From Gambelia wislizenii (taxonomy: Eukaryota > Chordata > Lepidosauria > Squamata > Crotaphytidae), in the NCBI GenBank assembly GCA_030847615.1, contig JAUMIR010000001.1, positions 288,760,187-288,824,186 of the forward strand: 64,000 nt of DNA, given 5' to 3'. Below are positions 11,956-24,107 of this stretch, piece by piece (the first letter of the stretch is position 1; each line of letters begins with the position of its first letter). The position numbers and the translations under genes were made by a program. The notes beneath the pieces are model-generated. The model was not told where the DNA came from, did no database searches, and worked only from the letters and a program-made list of their open reading frames with translations.

Positions 11956-12545
11956 CATCTTTTGTTATTGTGATTTGCCATCAATTCATAAATGTGAGAC
12001 ATCCAAGAGCCCCAATTATCAACAGCCCTGCTCAGGTCTTGCAAACTCAGGGCTGTGGGTTACTTGATAGAATGAATCTACCTGTAGTGTGGTCTTCCCC
12101 TTTTTCTATTGCCTTCCACTTTACAGAAAATTCCCATGATTTCCAATGAGTCATATTGTCTCATGTCATTCCCAAAGTATGATAGCCTCAGTTTAGCTTC
12201 TAATGAGAGTTCTGGCCTGATTTGTTCCAGGACCCATTTAGTTGTCATTTTAGCATCTCATGGTACCCACAGAACTCTCCTCCAGCACCACATTTCAATC
12301 AAATTGAATTTTTTACCTATCTGCTATCGTTTTAATCCACCTTCCACAACCATACATAGAAATCCTGTTGCACGGATTTTGACTTTGGTATTTAATTATG
12401 TATCTTTACACTTGAGGATCTTATCAAGTTCCTTCAGGACTGTATTTATTAAAAAGGCTTAATTTCTTGACTACACTCTCCATTTCGGCTGTTATTAATT
12501 ATGAAGGCTACATACTGCTTCCAGGATCATAGAGGCACCGTGCCT
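11956..12545 (-). pseudogene. BovB/RTE LINE, C-terminal fragment, reverse
   Basis: On the minus strand the left end translates as 'LQDLSRAVDNWGSWMSHIYE', resembling the C-terminus of the RTE-BovB protein. Further upstream on that strand the DNA words 'CCAGCACCACATTTCAA' and 'CCACAACCATACATAGAAAT' correspond to the 'FEMWCWR' and 'MYGCESW' region in the family. In the family this protein is the endonuclease/RT polyprotein. Only the last part is present, with many stops. BovB is typical of squamates, which supports the taxonomic reading. Confidence 0.6.
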
Positions 12546-12822
12546 TGGAATGCCAGTTGTTGGGGAATAACAGTGGCAGGGAGTGATTGTCCTCGTTTCC
12601 TGCTGGGCGGCTAGTGTGGGAAAACATGGTGCTAGACTAGCTGGAGAGAGCTTTGAAATAGTACTTTTTAGACACTGTTCATGACAAGACCTGGTGGTTT
12701 CTGAATCAGTGGGTTGTTGAATCGGTTTGAGGGTTGAGTCCAGATTGTAAAGGAACTATCTGAAGTGCTGAATCCTATCAAAAAAAAAGTTCCAGCACAT
12801 TAGATGTCTCATTTTAGATATA

Positions 12823-12955
12823 CAGGTCCCGTCCCCCCCATGGACTTACTGCAGATGCATGAAACCATGTATAATAGCAAACTGCCATAGAATCACACTG
12901 GAGGACCTAGAAAATGCCTAGAGAGAACACCTCTCTAGGCATCTGGAATGACTCT
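12823..12955. mobile_element. Tigger-type MITE, one half
   Basis: It starts at a TA with CAGGTCCCGTCC. It shares 'ACTGGAGGACCTAGAAAATG' and 'CCTAGAGAGAACACCTCTCT' with the fragment at 29366-29537 and, inverted, with 57330-57581. The other end is missing. Confidence 0.45.
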
Positions 12956-13304
12956 ATTGTTACCCTAGGAGGTGGGGGTGCTTTAGAGTCCCACCTGTGA
13001 TGCTAAAATATATATTATTATCTGGGGGAATTATTAGCTCAAACGGAAGCCTGTGAGAGGCAGGTAACTTTGGGGATCTTTTCACCTATGTATATCCGTA
13101 CTAACTGTAGAGAGCACTCCAGTTTAAAGTGAAATAAAGTATTTTTATTGGAAATAACACAAAGTGAACTCACATACCCAACATGCATGCCTAAGAACCA
13201 TATAAGGCTATAGCAAAGTAAGACAGAAAGGTTGGACAGAGGGAGAGATTCGGGAATATAGGGCAACTAGCTGGACCTGGCGTACCATACGCCATTAAAA
13301 ACCT

Positions 13305-13590
13305 CTGCCCCCTGCCATCCCCCCTCCACTTGTTCTGCTCCCTGCCACCCCCCTCCACTTTTTCTGTCCCACTGCCACCCCTCTCTGCTTGTTCTTCCCC
13401 ACTGCCACCCCCTGCTTGTTCTGCCCCCCTGTCACCCCCCTCTGCTTGTTCTGCCCCAGAGCCACCCTCCTCCACTTGTTATGCCCCACTGCAACCCCCT
13501 CTGCTTGTTCTCCCCCCTGCCACCCCCTCCACTTGTTCTGCCCCCCTGCCACCCCCCTCCACTCGTTCTGCCCCTTGGCCCCCCACCCCC
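13305..13590. repeat. Minisatellite, ~27-31 bp unit, about 9 copies
   Basis: Nine consecutive units follow the pattern CTGCCACCCCCCTC, then CACTTGTTCTGCCCC or CTGCTTGTTCTGCCCC. Unit length varies with the size of the C run. Because the unit length is close to a multiple of three, long pseudo-ORFs open on both strands. They are low-complexity and not genes. Confidence 0.85.
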
Positions 13591-13676
13591 TGCACTCCAG
13601 CACACACCACATCCACCCCCGTGGTACTCACTCTCCCTCTGTGGCGGCCATCTTCAGAATCTACATGGTCCTGCCC

Positions 13677-13753
13677 CCAGTGTGCTGATTGCCTGCCCAA
13701 GAGACCTGTGATTGGTTGGTCAGGTTCCTAAGAAGCCAATCAGCACACTGGAA
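13677..13753. repeat. Inverted repeat (possible stem-loop)
   Basis: CCAGTGTGCTGATTGCC at 13678 pairs with GCCAATCAGCACACTGG ending near 13752, around a ~40-bp loop. The word CCCAGTGTGCTGATTGGCC recurs at about 40536, so it may be part of a dispersed repeat. Confidence 0.5.
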
Positions 13754-13759
13754 ATGGCA

Positions 13760-16490
13760 ACATACCCAAGAGAATTATATAGATAGACCAGTCTTGAAGA
13801 GAAGAGTTTGTGGAGTGAAGATACTCAGACAGGTATCTTAGGGTGGCACAAGAGTTTCTGATCTGGGGTGCACTGAGAAAGAGAGTAGCCATGTTTGTCC
13901 ACCATGGCACACCTTGCTATTGTCAGAGGACTAATATTTATACCCTAATTCATATCCTGAGGGGGTACTCTGGTTATGACAAAGTCCGGATGGCTTTCTC
14001 ACTAGATAGACAAAGGAAACCAAAACTCAACTGATTGAGTTATGGCTGAGAGATAGTAATTGATGGGTTTATGACAACCTCACAAGATTGGACAGGAGGG
14101 GGTTTAGGAGAGACTTCCATAGGAATAGATTTGGGAATGGTCACTTAATTGTTTGATTGAAGGAGTCATTGCTGAGGCACCAGGGCTGGAAGAAAGGATT
14201 AGCATATGCTTCCTTAACAATTGTGTTTACTAGGATCTTCCACACAATCCTAATATGGGCTTTCTTGAATTTCTAATATTTCTAAGACACATCCCAGGTC
14301 ATTGTGACCTCCAACTGCCCTTTTTTGTTTGTTTGCCCCAACCAGCCTGACCCTGAAAAGTGTCCAATATTTCCAATTATGAGATATCATAGGGAGGGGG
14401 TAGTAGGGCATACTAACACTATCACCAACTTATGGCACAAGTTGAACATAGAGTTATGCTGGAAGACCTCCCAATTCCTAGAAAGACCACCTCCAGCACA
14501 ACTCTATGGTCCCCCAGATGGCTAGAGAGACCTCCCCCCCCAACTGCTGGTAATTGAAACCGGAGGTACTGATCATGTGTAAATGGGTGCAAGCTATAAA
14601 TCACTTTAAAGTAAATCTCAAATTATATTCATCACCCCACTGAAATGGAAGCCCCCAGCCTCCACTGATAGCAAACATAAAATAAGAAAAGGAATAATGA
14701 AATGAAATACAACCATGAACATTGATTTGGGATGTATTAAAAACTGTGCTTAAAGATTAAATGGAGCAAACCAAAGCTTAAAAGAACAACAGTTTTCATT
14801 CTATTGACACTTGCAGTGTTACAATCAAATTGATTGCCATAAGTGACTGTCATAACAAGATGTCTCATCAGTGAAAGAAAGTCCACACTGCAGCTCAATG
14901 AGATAAGCTTCAGAATTATAGGTCTGATTTGGCCCTCTTTTGCTGAATGTTTTTGAAGTGATTAACCTTGCTGATATTGGTCAGCTCTTCTAGTCTGTCT
15001 GCCACCTCCGCATATTTCCAGTCCTTTGTTTTCTTTATTATCTTCCTCTTATGCTGTCCCTCCTCCAGTTGGATTCAATAGATTCATAAATCTTGCCTAG
15101 TTTTGCTTTCATAGCAGCAGGGGGAAAGAGAGGGTTGAGACGCGGGGAAAGGTAAGTAAGTTAAATGGTAAGTGTATCCCAGAACTGATTCATTCAGCAC
15201 TGACATTCTGCTCTGATTTCACATTTATTAATTGAGGAGAGGGGAGGTAAAATAAGTTTAAGCTGCATTTCTTTCAAAAGTAGGGTGGTGGCTGGTCAGA
15301 AGGACATTCCAAGGTTAGGATGCCTCTAAAAGACTTTTCCAGATCCCAAACAATCTCACCTCCTGAACATTATAGTTGGTAAGAATAATGTGACTTGTTT
15401 GCTTTTTATATAGCATTTGATGATTTATGGAGGATGTAAGGACACATTTCTGGGCAAAGGAGCATTCCTTCTAAAATAATATACGTAGCAGTGAAAACTG
15501 AAGGAGGAAAAAAGTGGACGCAGGGTGTTGCAGCAAGCAGGAGGCTGTTTCCATTCTAGGTACTCAGGCTAAGCTACAACAAATAATAAGAGTGAGGAAA
15601 ATTGTGTTAAACCATGGGTAGGCAAGACTCTGGTGTCCAGGGATCAATTTGCAGCTACCTGAACCTACCATGGCTGATCCCAAGTCCCTCCACCCCAAAA
15701 AAAGCAAAACTGGGCAAAACCATAAGTCTGCCTCTGTTCTGCAAAATCTCATTTGGGGAATAAAAGAAGACATGGGAGGGAGCTCGGTCTTGTTTTAAAG
15801 AAAAACTTCTGTTGCTGGAAGCTTCCAAGAATGGCCTCTCTCTCTCTCCCTCTCCCTCCTTCCCCCAAATTCATATTTCATATTTAGGGCACTCAAATAT
15901 TTTTAAGTGTAAGGAAGTTGGGGAGGCAGATTCAAGGAATTGCAAAGACTCAATGGGTGCAGGGGGCCCTTGGATCTTGGGATGACCACCCCTGTGCTAA
16001 AAACTTCAGAAAAAAAGTGGCTTTGAGTAAGAATTTGATTGATGAAAGATTGGTAGCAACTCAGAGGCTGTCCTGAATTTTTTTTAAGTGCAAACTCTTA
16101 TCATGCTAGTCTTTGTAGCCAAGCCCCAAGGAGATTTTAAAAAATGCAGCCAGCTGTGTTTGTTTGTTTCTGCAATTTATATGCTGAGTTTGTCCCAAAG
16201 TGGGACCCAAAGCAGCTGGATCCACTTTATCTCAAAGTCAGCAAATCAGTTTTCATTGTCACCAGGAACAAGTCTTTTGTAAAGCTAATAGATCTTAATT
16301 TCCAAGTGCAAGCCATTTCAAAGTGTTTCATATTACAACTGGTATACTTCCCAATGTTGTTGACATCACTCATTAAAAAAGACTATAAGGCTTGGTGAGT
16401 AGGTGGAAGGCAGGAGGAAAAGTTGAAATTCACAGTAGAGATGGATTGATTCCATCAAGGAAGCCACAGCCCTGAGTTAGTAATACCTGA
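13760..16490. other. Unassigned non-coding stretch
   Basis: About 2.7 kb with no recognisable gene or element on either strand. Short CT-rich runs occur near 15837-15865. Confidence 0.45.
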
Positions 16491-16493
16491 GCA

Positions 16494-16583
16494 GGGCTGT
16501 TGAGGACAGGGTGTCTTAGAGGTCTCTCATCCATTGGGTTGCCATAAGTCAAAGCTGACTTGATGGTAATTAACAACAAGGAA
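16494..16583 (+). mobile_element. tRNA-SINE 3' fragment
   Basis: 'GGGTTGCCATAAGTCAAAGC', 'TGACTTGATGG' and the AACAACAAG tail match the 3' end of the SINE type seen at 10581. The tRNA-like head is absent. Confidence 0.5.
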
Positions 16584-16649
16584 GAGCCATTTTCCCCATA
16601 ACTATGATGAAGACTGCAATTAAGCTCAGAGTGAAAAGAGATGCTAAGA

Positions 16650-16886
16650 CAGTGGTTCTCAACCTGTGGGTCCCCAGATGTTGCTGGACTACAGTTCCCA
16701 AGATCCCTCTGAGGTCTCACCTTGACAGCCAGGTGGCCCTACCAGTCAGTAGTGAGGCTGTGAGTTCAATCCTACAGCTTCACTAATGACATGGAGGACC
16801 ACCTGGCTGTCAAGGTGAGACCTCAGAGGGCTCCTGGGAACGGTAGTCCAGCAACATCTGGGGACCCACAGATTGAAAAACCACTG
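16650..16886. mobile_element. hAT MITE with perfect 8-bp target duplication
   Basis: The element begins CAGTGGTTCTCAACC and ends in a matching inverted CCACTG. It is flanked on both sides by TGCTAAGA (16642-16649 and 16887-16894). The arms are inverted copies for roughly 90 bp (for example CACCTTGACAGCCAGGTGG versus CCACCTGGCTGTCAAGGTG). An 8-bp duplication is diagnostic of the hAT superfamily. It has no coding capacity. Confidence 0.85.
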
Positions 16887-16894
16887 TGCTAAGA

Positions 16895-18968
16895 GGAAGG
16901 ATATGGTACATCATCATCCTTGTTCATAAAAAGTTCAGAAAAATTGATCTGGCAGGTCTTGGTTATACTACATCACTGCTCACAGGCATTCCAGGAGGCA
17001 GTTCTAAGTATAGAAGAGGATTAGACAGATTCATTGGCAATACATCTACCAGCGCTTGACAAAGTGGCAATTTTGGTTTCCTCAATCTGTCATGACTAAC
17101 ACAGTGAGTTTTTTGGACTAGAACTTGAAGGATTCACAAGTGGTCATTCTGACTGGGGGATTCTGGGAGTTGTAGTAAAAAAAATTCAAAACTCTATGTT
17201 AGTCATGTCAGATTGAGAAGCCCAACATTGCTACTCAAGGTGGCTAGCAATAATAAACTGCAAATTAAAAACAAGGCATAATTTAAAATAAATGTATTAC
17301 GACCTCAACAATGAAAGCATTCAACCAGTTAAACTCCATTCAAGAGCACAGAAGCTTAAACATCAAAGGCTTACCTGAATAAAGACTATTTTCTGTTGGA
17401 AAAACAGAAACAGTTTTTCTGTTGGAAAAACAAAAGCCCCCCCCCCCAACTTGCCATTAGGGCAAATGGGTCCTAAGTAAGAGAGAATTTCCTGCATGTT
17501 TAAATCCTTCCCTTTCTCTCATTCAAAAACTTGCTTGTTCCATCTTTGAAGTGCATGGTTGTAAATAATTGCAACCAAACAACAAGACTATGCAACCTAG
17601 GACACTTTGGTCATATTCCCTTATCAGCTCCTTTGTCATTACCCACCAGAGTTTGTAGATTTCCCAAATATAAGAGAAATTGATCTTACTGAAGCTAAAC
17701 AGAAAGGGAGTCTCAGAGACAAAGTGTGTTCAGCTGAGCCAGCCTTGAAACATCCAAGCCAATTTGTCCACAGCCAAAACTCAAGGCAGCAGCTAATTAG
17801 GAACACCTGGATGAGATGAGCTCATGGCTAGATCTGATGCACCTGTTGCAATGACTAGGCAATTTCAGAGGCTTGCATCAGCCAATTTGGGTCTATTTAA
17901 ACCATGAGGCTTTGCACACACAGTACAGGTTATTCAGTTTGTAGAGTTAGTTGGAGTTGTTGGTTGCTAGAGACAGATTGCTGATATTTACTGTACTGTT
18001 CCTGCATGTTGTACTTAGTAAACTTCTTTTAACCAAGAAGCTGTTACTTTGCTGGATCCTTGTTACAGCTGGAAGACAGTAAGTGCCTTGCATCACAGTG
18101 CTTGTGCTTGAATTCTGCACATGCACTGGAGGGTTGAATTTCCTAACCACTGACATGAGATCTATGCTCTCTCTAGGCTATCTACTCTACTTTGCTGCCA
18201 CACTTCCTTCTCATTGAGATGGTGAGTTAAGATGAGGCATCTATCTCTTATCCATACATATTCGTTAGTTAGTTAGGATGCAGGCTTTCCATGCATATGT
18301 AAATGCATAGCCCTTAGTAACATTTTAAGTCTTTTAACTAAAAGCTGACTGCCTCTTGTTTTGGAGTCAGTTTGAGTTCAGGGCAAAGTAATATATATGA
18401 TTTAAATGGCAGCTCTACTACAAGAAAGTTAACTTTTAACAGTTTTAACTTCATAGAGTTTTCCAAAAGAACTGAAACCCTGGGACACTCTAATTCCCTA
18501 AATTTTCCTCCTGCCAATGGAAGGATAGTGGAGAGAGTGAGAGCCAACCAACCTATAAGCAACCAGAGAAAAGGTCCTCAGTTATGTTCCCAACAAATAT
18601 GTCTCCAGCGGTGGTAGGACTGAAAGAATAGCTTCTTCAAAAGACCTTAAAAGAATGCAGTGATAGACCAGTGATATACTGATTCAAACATCATACTTCA
18701 TCTTTCTCACTTTCATGAATTATCTCTTTGATTTTTCATAGCCTTCTCTTCTCCACCGGGGCACATCAGAATCCAACTTACAAAGTTATCATTTTCAATG
18801 GTTTACTGTGCAACAGAGTTCTCTACAGCTTGTAATCAAACAAGAAAAACATGTAGTGATGGGACAGAGCCTATCCTCTGCCAATGAATGATTCTTCTGC
18901 TTAACTATGGTGTAAAAGGAAACTACGTTACCTGTCCAAATATATAAGAAAAGAGCATGGCATGACTT
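16895..18968. other. Unassigned stretch with MITE fragment
   Basis: Bases about 17100-17230 hold a short 'TTCTGGGAGTTGTAGT'-type MITE fragment. A small repeat of TTCTGTTGGAAAAACA occurs at 17390 and 17420. Bases 17725-18070 have some LTR-like composition, including TATTTAAA near 17894, but no paired ends. Nothing coding was recognised. Confidence 0.35.
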
Positions 18969-18971
18969 TTA

Positions 18972-19604
18972 GACTTTATCAGATGTGGCCAATGTGGTAC
19001 CAGCCCAATGACAGCAGAACACAAAAGGACGCCAATATCAGACAATGACATCCTTTTTGTGTTCCGCTGGCATTTCTTCTTATTGGTGGCTGAAGCCGTC
19101 AATAGATTGCCTGTGGTGCTTTTGTGCCAGCATTGCTGGCATGCGAAAAATCAGGCCATTTAAATCTTGTCACTGCAGTGAGAATGGCTGGTCTGGTGTA
19201 AACGCTTCCAGGTGAGATTGGGACATCCAGGTAGGTTTCACTCTTTGAATGGCTGGTCTGGTGTGAACACTTCCATGTGAGATTGGGACACCGAGGTAGG
19301 TTTGGCTCTTTTGATGACCCTCCCTGGGTTTACTTGGAAGTTCTAAAATGTGTTTTTGTGCTTTGTACAACTTTCTATGCTTTCGTTTTCTTTTTCTTTT
19401 TGAATTTCCTGTGCAGCAAAGTCTCATAGGATTTCAAACAAGGAAGTCAATGGGGCTCCATTCACTTCCTCTTTATTGCCAGAGTTGCCTTTGCCAGGAA
19501 AGGAAGGTAAGTGCAAGGGAGCGTTCTTTTGCCAGCATAAAAGGCGGCGGGGGGGGGGTTATACCGGCAAACGAACAGGTTAAGGGGAGCATCTGATAAA
19601 GTCC
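18972..19604. mobile_element. Harbinger-like MITE with TTA duplication
   Basis: The left end is GACTTTATCAGATG (one G short of its relatives) and the right end CATCTGATAAAGTCC, with TTA at 18969-18971 and 19605-19607. The interior has the family module 'TTCTTATTGGTGGCTGAAGC' near 19077. The block 'GAATGGCTGGTCTGGTGT' to 'AGGTAGGTTT' is tandemly duplicated (about 19183-19248 and 19249-19313). Non-coding. Confidence 0.7.
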
Positions 19605-20009
19605 TTAGTCTAATCACAGCTGCTTGAAGCAAAGAGCATTCTATTGTCAACAGATATGGTGAAACACATTGAAACTCATGGATAGATTTTGTTTTTCTTG
19701 GTGTCTCATGTGGATTTTCATTTGGCGTGAAGTGTTATTTAAAGAACAGAAAATCAGTATCTCCTATGGATCATGATTGCAACTGAGCTGTACATTTCAA
19801 TCAATTGTATTTGTGATTTTGGATATTGCCCTGTTAAAACATAAGGAGGAAAAGGCTCAAAGAAAGATTGAAAGTCTGCTGACTAGATAGTAAAAATAGA
19901 AGGAAAGGTGCAAACATTGTACAGGAACTCATAGCCATAGGCTGTTCTAAGATTTAACACTAGATGGTGCAAAAGCATTCCTTTCTTCAAATGTCATGTT
20001 TCATGGGTA

Positions 20010-20090
20010 AAAACAGCAGCCTTGTGGCACCTTAGAAGCTAACAAATGTATGATGACAGAAGCTTTTGGAGACTAGAGTACATGTTATCC
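20010..20090 (-). mobile_element. Penelope-like element 3' tail, reverse
   Basis: AACAGCAGCCTTGTGGCACC, then AACAAATGTATG, then GAAGCTTTTGGAGACTAGAG is the reverse complement of the tail layout seen at 7946-8025. It is short and truncated. Confidence 0.45.
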
Positions 20091-20159
20091 AGGCACAAAG
20101 TAATGCATGGTTTGTGGAGGGGGGAAACTGTAAACAGCAACAGAATTGATAGCAGTGGT

Positions 20160-20670
20160 AGTGATTTTCTTTATTTACATTCTGCCTTTTCCACAGAATT
20201 GGGATTCAAGGCAGCTTACAAGTTCAGACAAACTCAATATATGTAAAATTTTAAAAAGGTTAACATTAAAATAGTATCAAATGATCAATAACATTAAAAA
20301 CAATTTTTAAAGTTTTAAAATAATGCAATTAAAAGCAGTACAGTATCCTGTAAAAAGCACTTTCTTTAAAAACATTCAGTTCACACTTTGATATTAAAAT
20401 AAATAAATAAATCATCTGTCATTGGAATGATAGCAAGGAGTGGGCCGTTCTAGTCTCCCTAGGAAGGTAGCTCCTGAGCCTGGGGTAGTCACTAGAAGGC
20501 CCTATCTTGTACCCCTACCAGAAATGCCTGTAAAAGTGGTAGGACTGAGATAAAGGCTTCTCCTGAAGATCTGAGGGCCCAGGTAGGCTTATGGGGAGAG
20601 GCAAAACCTGTTGGAGAGCCTGGACCTAAGCTGTAAAGGCCTTTATAGGTCATATGATCACAATACATGA
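20160..20670 (-). mobile_element. Dispersed LINE-like repeat, reverse
   Basis: It starts TTTATTTACATTCTGCC with GGATTCAAGGCAGCTTACAA. It continues into 'GGCCCTATCTTGTACCCC', 'CCTGGACCTAAGCTGTAAAG' and 'GCCTTTATAGGTCA'. The second half matches the 5' side of the repeat split at 45510-47110. I read it as a reverse fragment of an L2-like LINE 3' region, but the family name is uncertain. Confidence 0.5.
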
Positions 20671-21281
20671 AGACCAGTGTTTACAGACTGCTGGCTCTCC
20701 TCTTCCTTCCTTCGATTGATCTCAGGGATAGGCAGAAGCTTAAGGGACTACAGACTAAGACACACATAGATTCACTAACCTTCTGATGCGAATAAGATTT
20801 TACGTAAACTGGGTGGCTGAAGATCAGGTCGGCTGATGAAGAAGACCACATGGAGGGCCAGGAAAGCAGCCCAAAATGCCAGCAGGATAAACAAGGTCTG
20901 GGAAAGCAGCCAAGCCCCAGTGATAGCAAAGTTAATTAGGGAGAGCCAGATAAGGTTCAGAACTAGCAAGTTTTCATTTCCTGAAGAAGCAGCAATACAG
21001 GCAAGAAGGCACACAGAGAAGAGTCCAGAATACAGTCCAAAGGTCAAGGCTTACAGAAGATAGCGCTGTCCAGAAGCTGGTCTGTGGGTCAGCAGGATCA
21101 GGTAACAGTGTAGTGAGGAACAGTCCGAGGTCAAGGCAGCAAGGCAACCTAGTCAGCAGGAAGCTTTCTTCAGGGAGATCACTTGATCTCTGACAAAGCC
21201 TCCAATGCCTCTCCTAGCATATATAAAGCAATTAAGGTTTTGTCAGGTGTTTCTTAATGAGCAGGTTTTTCTCATAAAGTC
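20671..21281. other. Unassigned, weakly LTR-like stretch next to array
   Basis: The stretch has a TATA-like word (CATATATAAAG at 21218-21228) and no domain. The 90-residue hydrophobic minus-strand frame at 20775-21047 has no recognisable homology and lies in low-complexity DNA, so I do not call it a gene. It may be the flank from which the downstream array expanded. Confidence 0.3.
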
Positions 21282-21960
21282 TCAGAGACCTCCTTTGAGC
21301 TTCTGGTGAGAGCTTCTGAAGAGTAAGACTCTGAAGGGGGAACTTCTGAACAGATGCTGCAGGGAGAGGCTTCTGGGGAGAGTCTCTCGTGAGAGGTTCT
21401 GGAGACAGAGGAGGGAGCTTCTGAAGAGATGTTTCTGAGGAGAAGGTTCTTGCTCTCACTCTCTCACAGGAGATTATGGGGAAGGAGTTTCTGGGGAGGG
21501 AGTATCACTCTCTTCATCACTCACTCTCTTGCGGAAGCTTGGGGAGCGGGAGCCTGTGGAGTTTCAGCTTCTGGAGAGGGTGGCTCCTGAAAGGATACTT
21601 TTGGAGAGATGCTTCTGGGAAGGAAGTCCTACTCTCTTTCTTACTCACTTTCTCACGTGAGCTTGTGAAGAGGGAGCGTCTGGAGATAGAGTTGCTCTCT
21701 CACTTGAGCTTCAAGAGAGGGAGCTTCTGGAGATGTAGTTTCTGGGGAGGGAGATTCTGGGGAGAGAGTCTTGATCTCTCTCTCATGAGAGCTGGTGGGG
21801 AGGGAGCTTGTGAAGAGATGCTCTCTCTCTCTCTTGCTCTTTTTTTCTGCGTGAGCTTCTGGAGAGAGAGTCTCTCTCACTCTCTCGTGAAAGGTTTTGG
21901 AAAGAGGACTTCTGGAGAGGGAGCTTTTTAAGAGGAAATGTCTGAAGAGATGCTTCTGAG

Positions 21961-22422
21961 TGAAGTAGCCAGGTGGGCCCTAATGTCTATTTGCTGAACA
22001 CTGTCACCTTGCAATCACTATTCAGGGCTCAGGCTGGATGGCCTCTGGGTCTTTGCTAAATCCTCCTTTCCCTCTCCTCAGCTAGGCTACAGTCTGCAAG
22101 AAATTCCCTGTTCCATAAACATGCGAAATGCTGTTATCTTGTTCTGTAAACAATTTCTGTAAGTTTCTGTTATGAAAACAATTCTTACAAACAGAGAAAT
22201 TGCTGACTACTGTGAAACTAAGTTAAACAATAAGCAATAAGGGGAGGGAGCAGCTCGTGGGGTCTGCTTGTGAGTACATGGCTATAAAACAAACTGTTTT
22301 TCTCTTATTTGGGGCTCAGCCCTTTGGAAGTTATTCTAGCTGATGCCTGCCAGCGTTAACTTTACAATAACGAAAACTCTTTTTCCCATCTGTGGGTCTC
22401 CTATTCCATGATTTCTGCTACA
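21961..22422 (+). mobile_element. Solo LTR with 4-bp target duplication
   Basis: This 462-bp unit begins TGAAGTAGCC and ends TTCTGCTACA. It is flanked on both sides by TGAG (21957-21960 and 22423-22426). A TATA box (CTATAAAAC, about 22282) lies two thirds in, followed by a pyrimidine-rich 3' segment. TG...CA ends and a 4-bp duplication fit an endogenous retrovirus LTR left by recombination between the two LTRs. No viral coding sequence is present. It clearly postdates the tandem array it sits in. Confidence 0.8.
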
Positions 22423-24107
22423 TGAGGAAGGCTTCTTGGGAGAGAATCTGTCACTCTCTTGCTTGAGCTTCTGGAGAGAGGCTTTTTGGGAGAGGCTTCT
22501 GGGCAAAGAGTCTCACTCTCTTGCTGCAGCTTCTGGAGAGGGCCCTTCTGTAGAGACACTTCTGGAGAAAGAGTCACTCTCTTGTGAGAGCTTATGGAGA
22601 GAGAGAGCTTATGGAGAAAATCTTATGGAGAGATACTTTGAGGGACAGGCTTCTGGTGAGAGAGTCTTGCTCTCATTCTCCCATTTGAGCTTGTGGGGCA
22701 GGAGCTTGTGGAGAGGGAGCTTGTGAAAAGACTTGTAGGGAGAGCCTTTTGCAGAGAGGCTTCTGGGGAGAGAGTCTCACTCTGTCGCTCGAGGTTCTGG
22801 TGAGTGAACTTCTGAAGAGACACTTATGGGAAGGTTCTGGAGAGAGAGTCTTGCTGTCTCTTGTTCAAACCTCTGGAGCAGGAGCTTTTGGAGAGAGGAA
22901 GTCTTGCTCTCGCTCAAGCTTGTGGAGCAGGTGCTTGTGGTGTGGGAGTTTTTAGAGAGGGAGCTTGTGAAGAGGGAGAGGCTTCTGGGAGAGTCTTATT
23001 CTCTCGCTCAAGCTTTTGCAGAGGGAGCTACTGGAGTGGGAGCTTCTGGAGAGATGTTTCTGGGGAGAGGCTGGGGAGACAGTCTTGCTCTCTTGGTTGA
23101 GTTTCTGGGGAGGGGGCTTCTGGAGAGGAAGTATCACTTTTGTTCACTCGCTTTTTCACGGGAGCTTGTGGAGTGGGAGCTTGAGCTTCTGAAGAGGGAG
23201 CTTGTGGAGAGACTTCTGGGGGAGAGGCTTTTGTGGAGAGGCATCTGGGGAGAGAGTCTTGCTTACATGCTCTCTTGCTCAAGGCTCTGGAGAGGGGGCT
23301 CCTGAAGAGATACTTCTCACTTGAGTTTCTGGAGAGAAACTTCTGGGGTGAGAAAGTCACTCTTGTGAGAGGTTCTGGAGAGGGAGGGTCTGAAGAGGGA
23401 AGTTCTGAAGAGACGTTTCTGTGGAGAGGGTTCTGGGGAGAAAGTCTTACTCTCTCAGTCAAGTTTCTGAGGAGGGAGCTTCTGGGGAGAGAGTCTAGCT
23501 CTCTTGCTCACTCACTCTCTCACAAGAGCTTGTAGAGCTTGAGCTTGTGGAGAGGGAGCTTCTAAGACTACAGTCTCGCTCTCTTTCTTGAGCTTCTAAA
23601 GATGGGGGTTAATGAGGAGCCTCAGGAAAGATGTTTCTGGGAAGAGAATCTTGCTCTCTCACTCCCTTGCTCAAGCTTCTGAAGCCGGAGCTTCTGGGGA
23701 GGGAAATTCTGAAGAGGGAGCTTCCGGAGAGAGGCTTCTGGTGAGAAAGTCTTGCTCTCTCTCTCACTCACTCAAGCTTGTGGAGCAGGAGCTGAACTTC
23801 TTAAGAGGGAGCTTGTTGAGTGGGAGCTTGTGAAGAGACTTGTGGGGAGAGGCTTCTGGGTAGAGAGTCTCACTTACATGCTCTCTTGCTCGAGGTTCTG
23901 AAAAGAAAGCTTCTGAAGAGATGCTTCTGGGGAGAAGGTTCTTGGGAGAGATTCTCTCTCACTCTCTCATCCAAGCTTCTGGAGTGGGAGATTTTGCAGA
24001 GGGAGCTTCTGGGGAAGAAGTCTCGCTCTCTTCCTCACTTGCTCTCTTGTGAGAGCCTGTGGAGTGAGAGCCTGTGTAGATGGGGCTTTTGAAATGGTGC
24101 TTCTGGA

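Noticed and set aside
13330..13731. Pro/Ser/Cys-rich 133-residue frame and its Gly-rich antisense partners
   Set aside because: Produced by the 27-31-bp minisatellite; both strands are open for the same reason.
17725..18070. Possible Ty3/gypsy-type solo LTR with TATTTAAA
   Set aside because: I could not find matching TG/CA ends or a flanking duplication.
20775..21047. 90-residue hydrophobic minus-strand frame
   Set aside because: It could be read as a membrane protein, but it has no family resemblance, no conserved copy in the window and lies beside low-complexity sequence.
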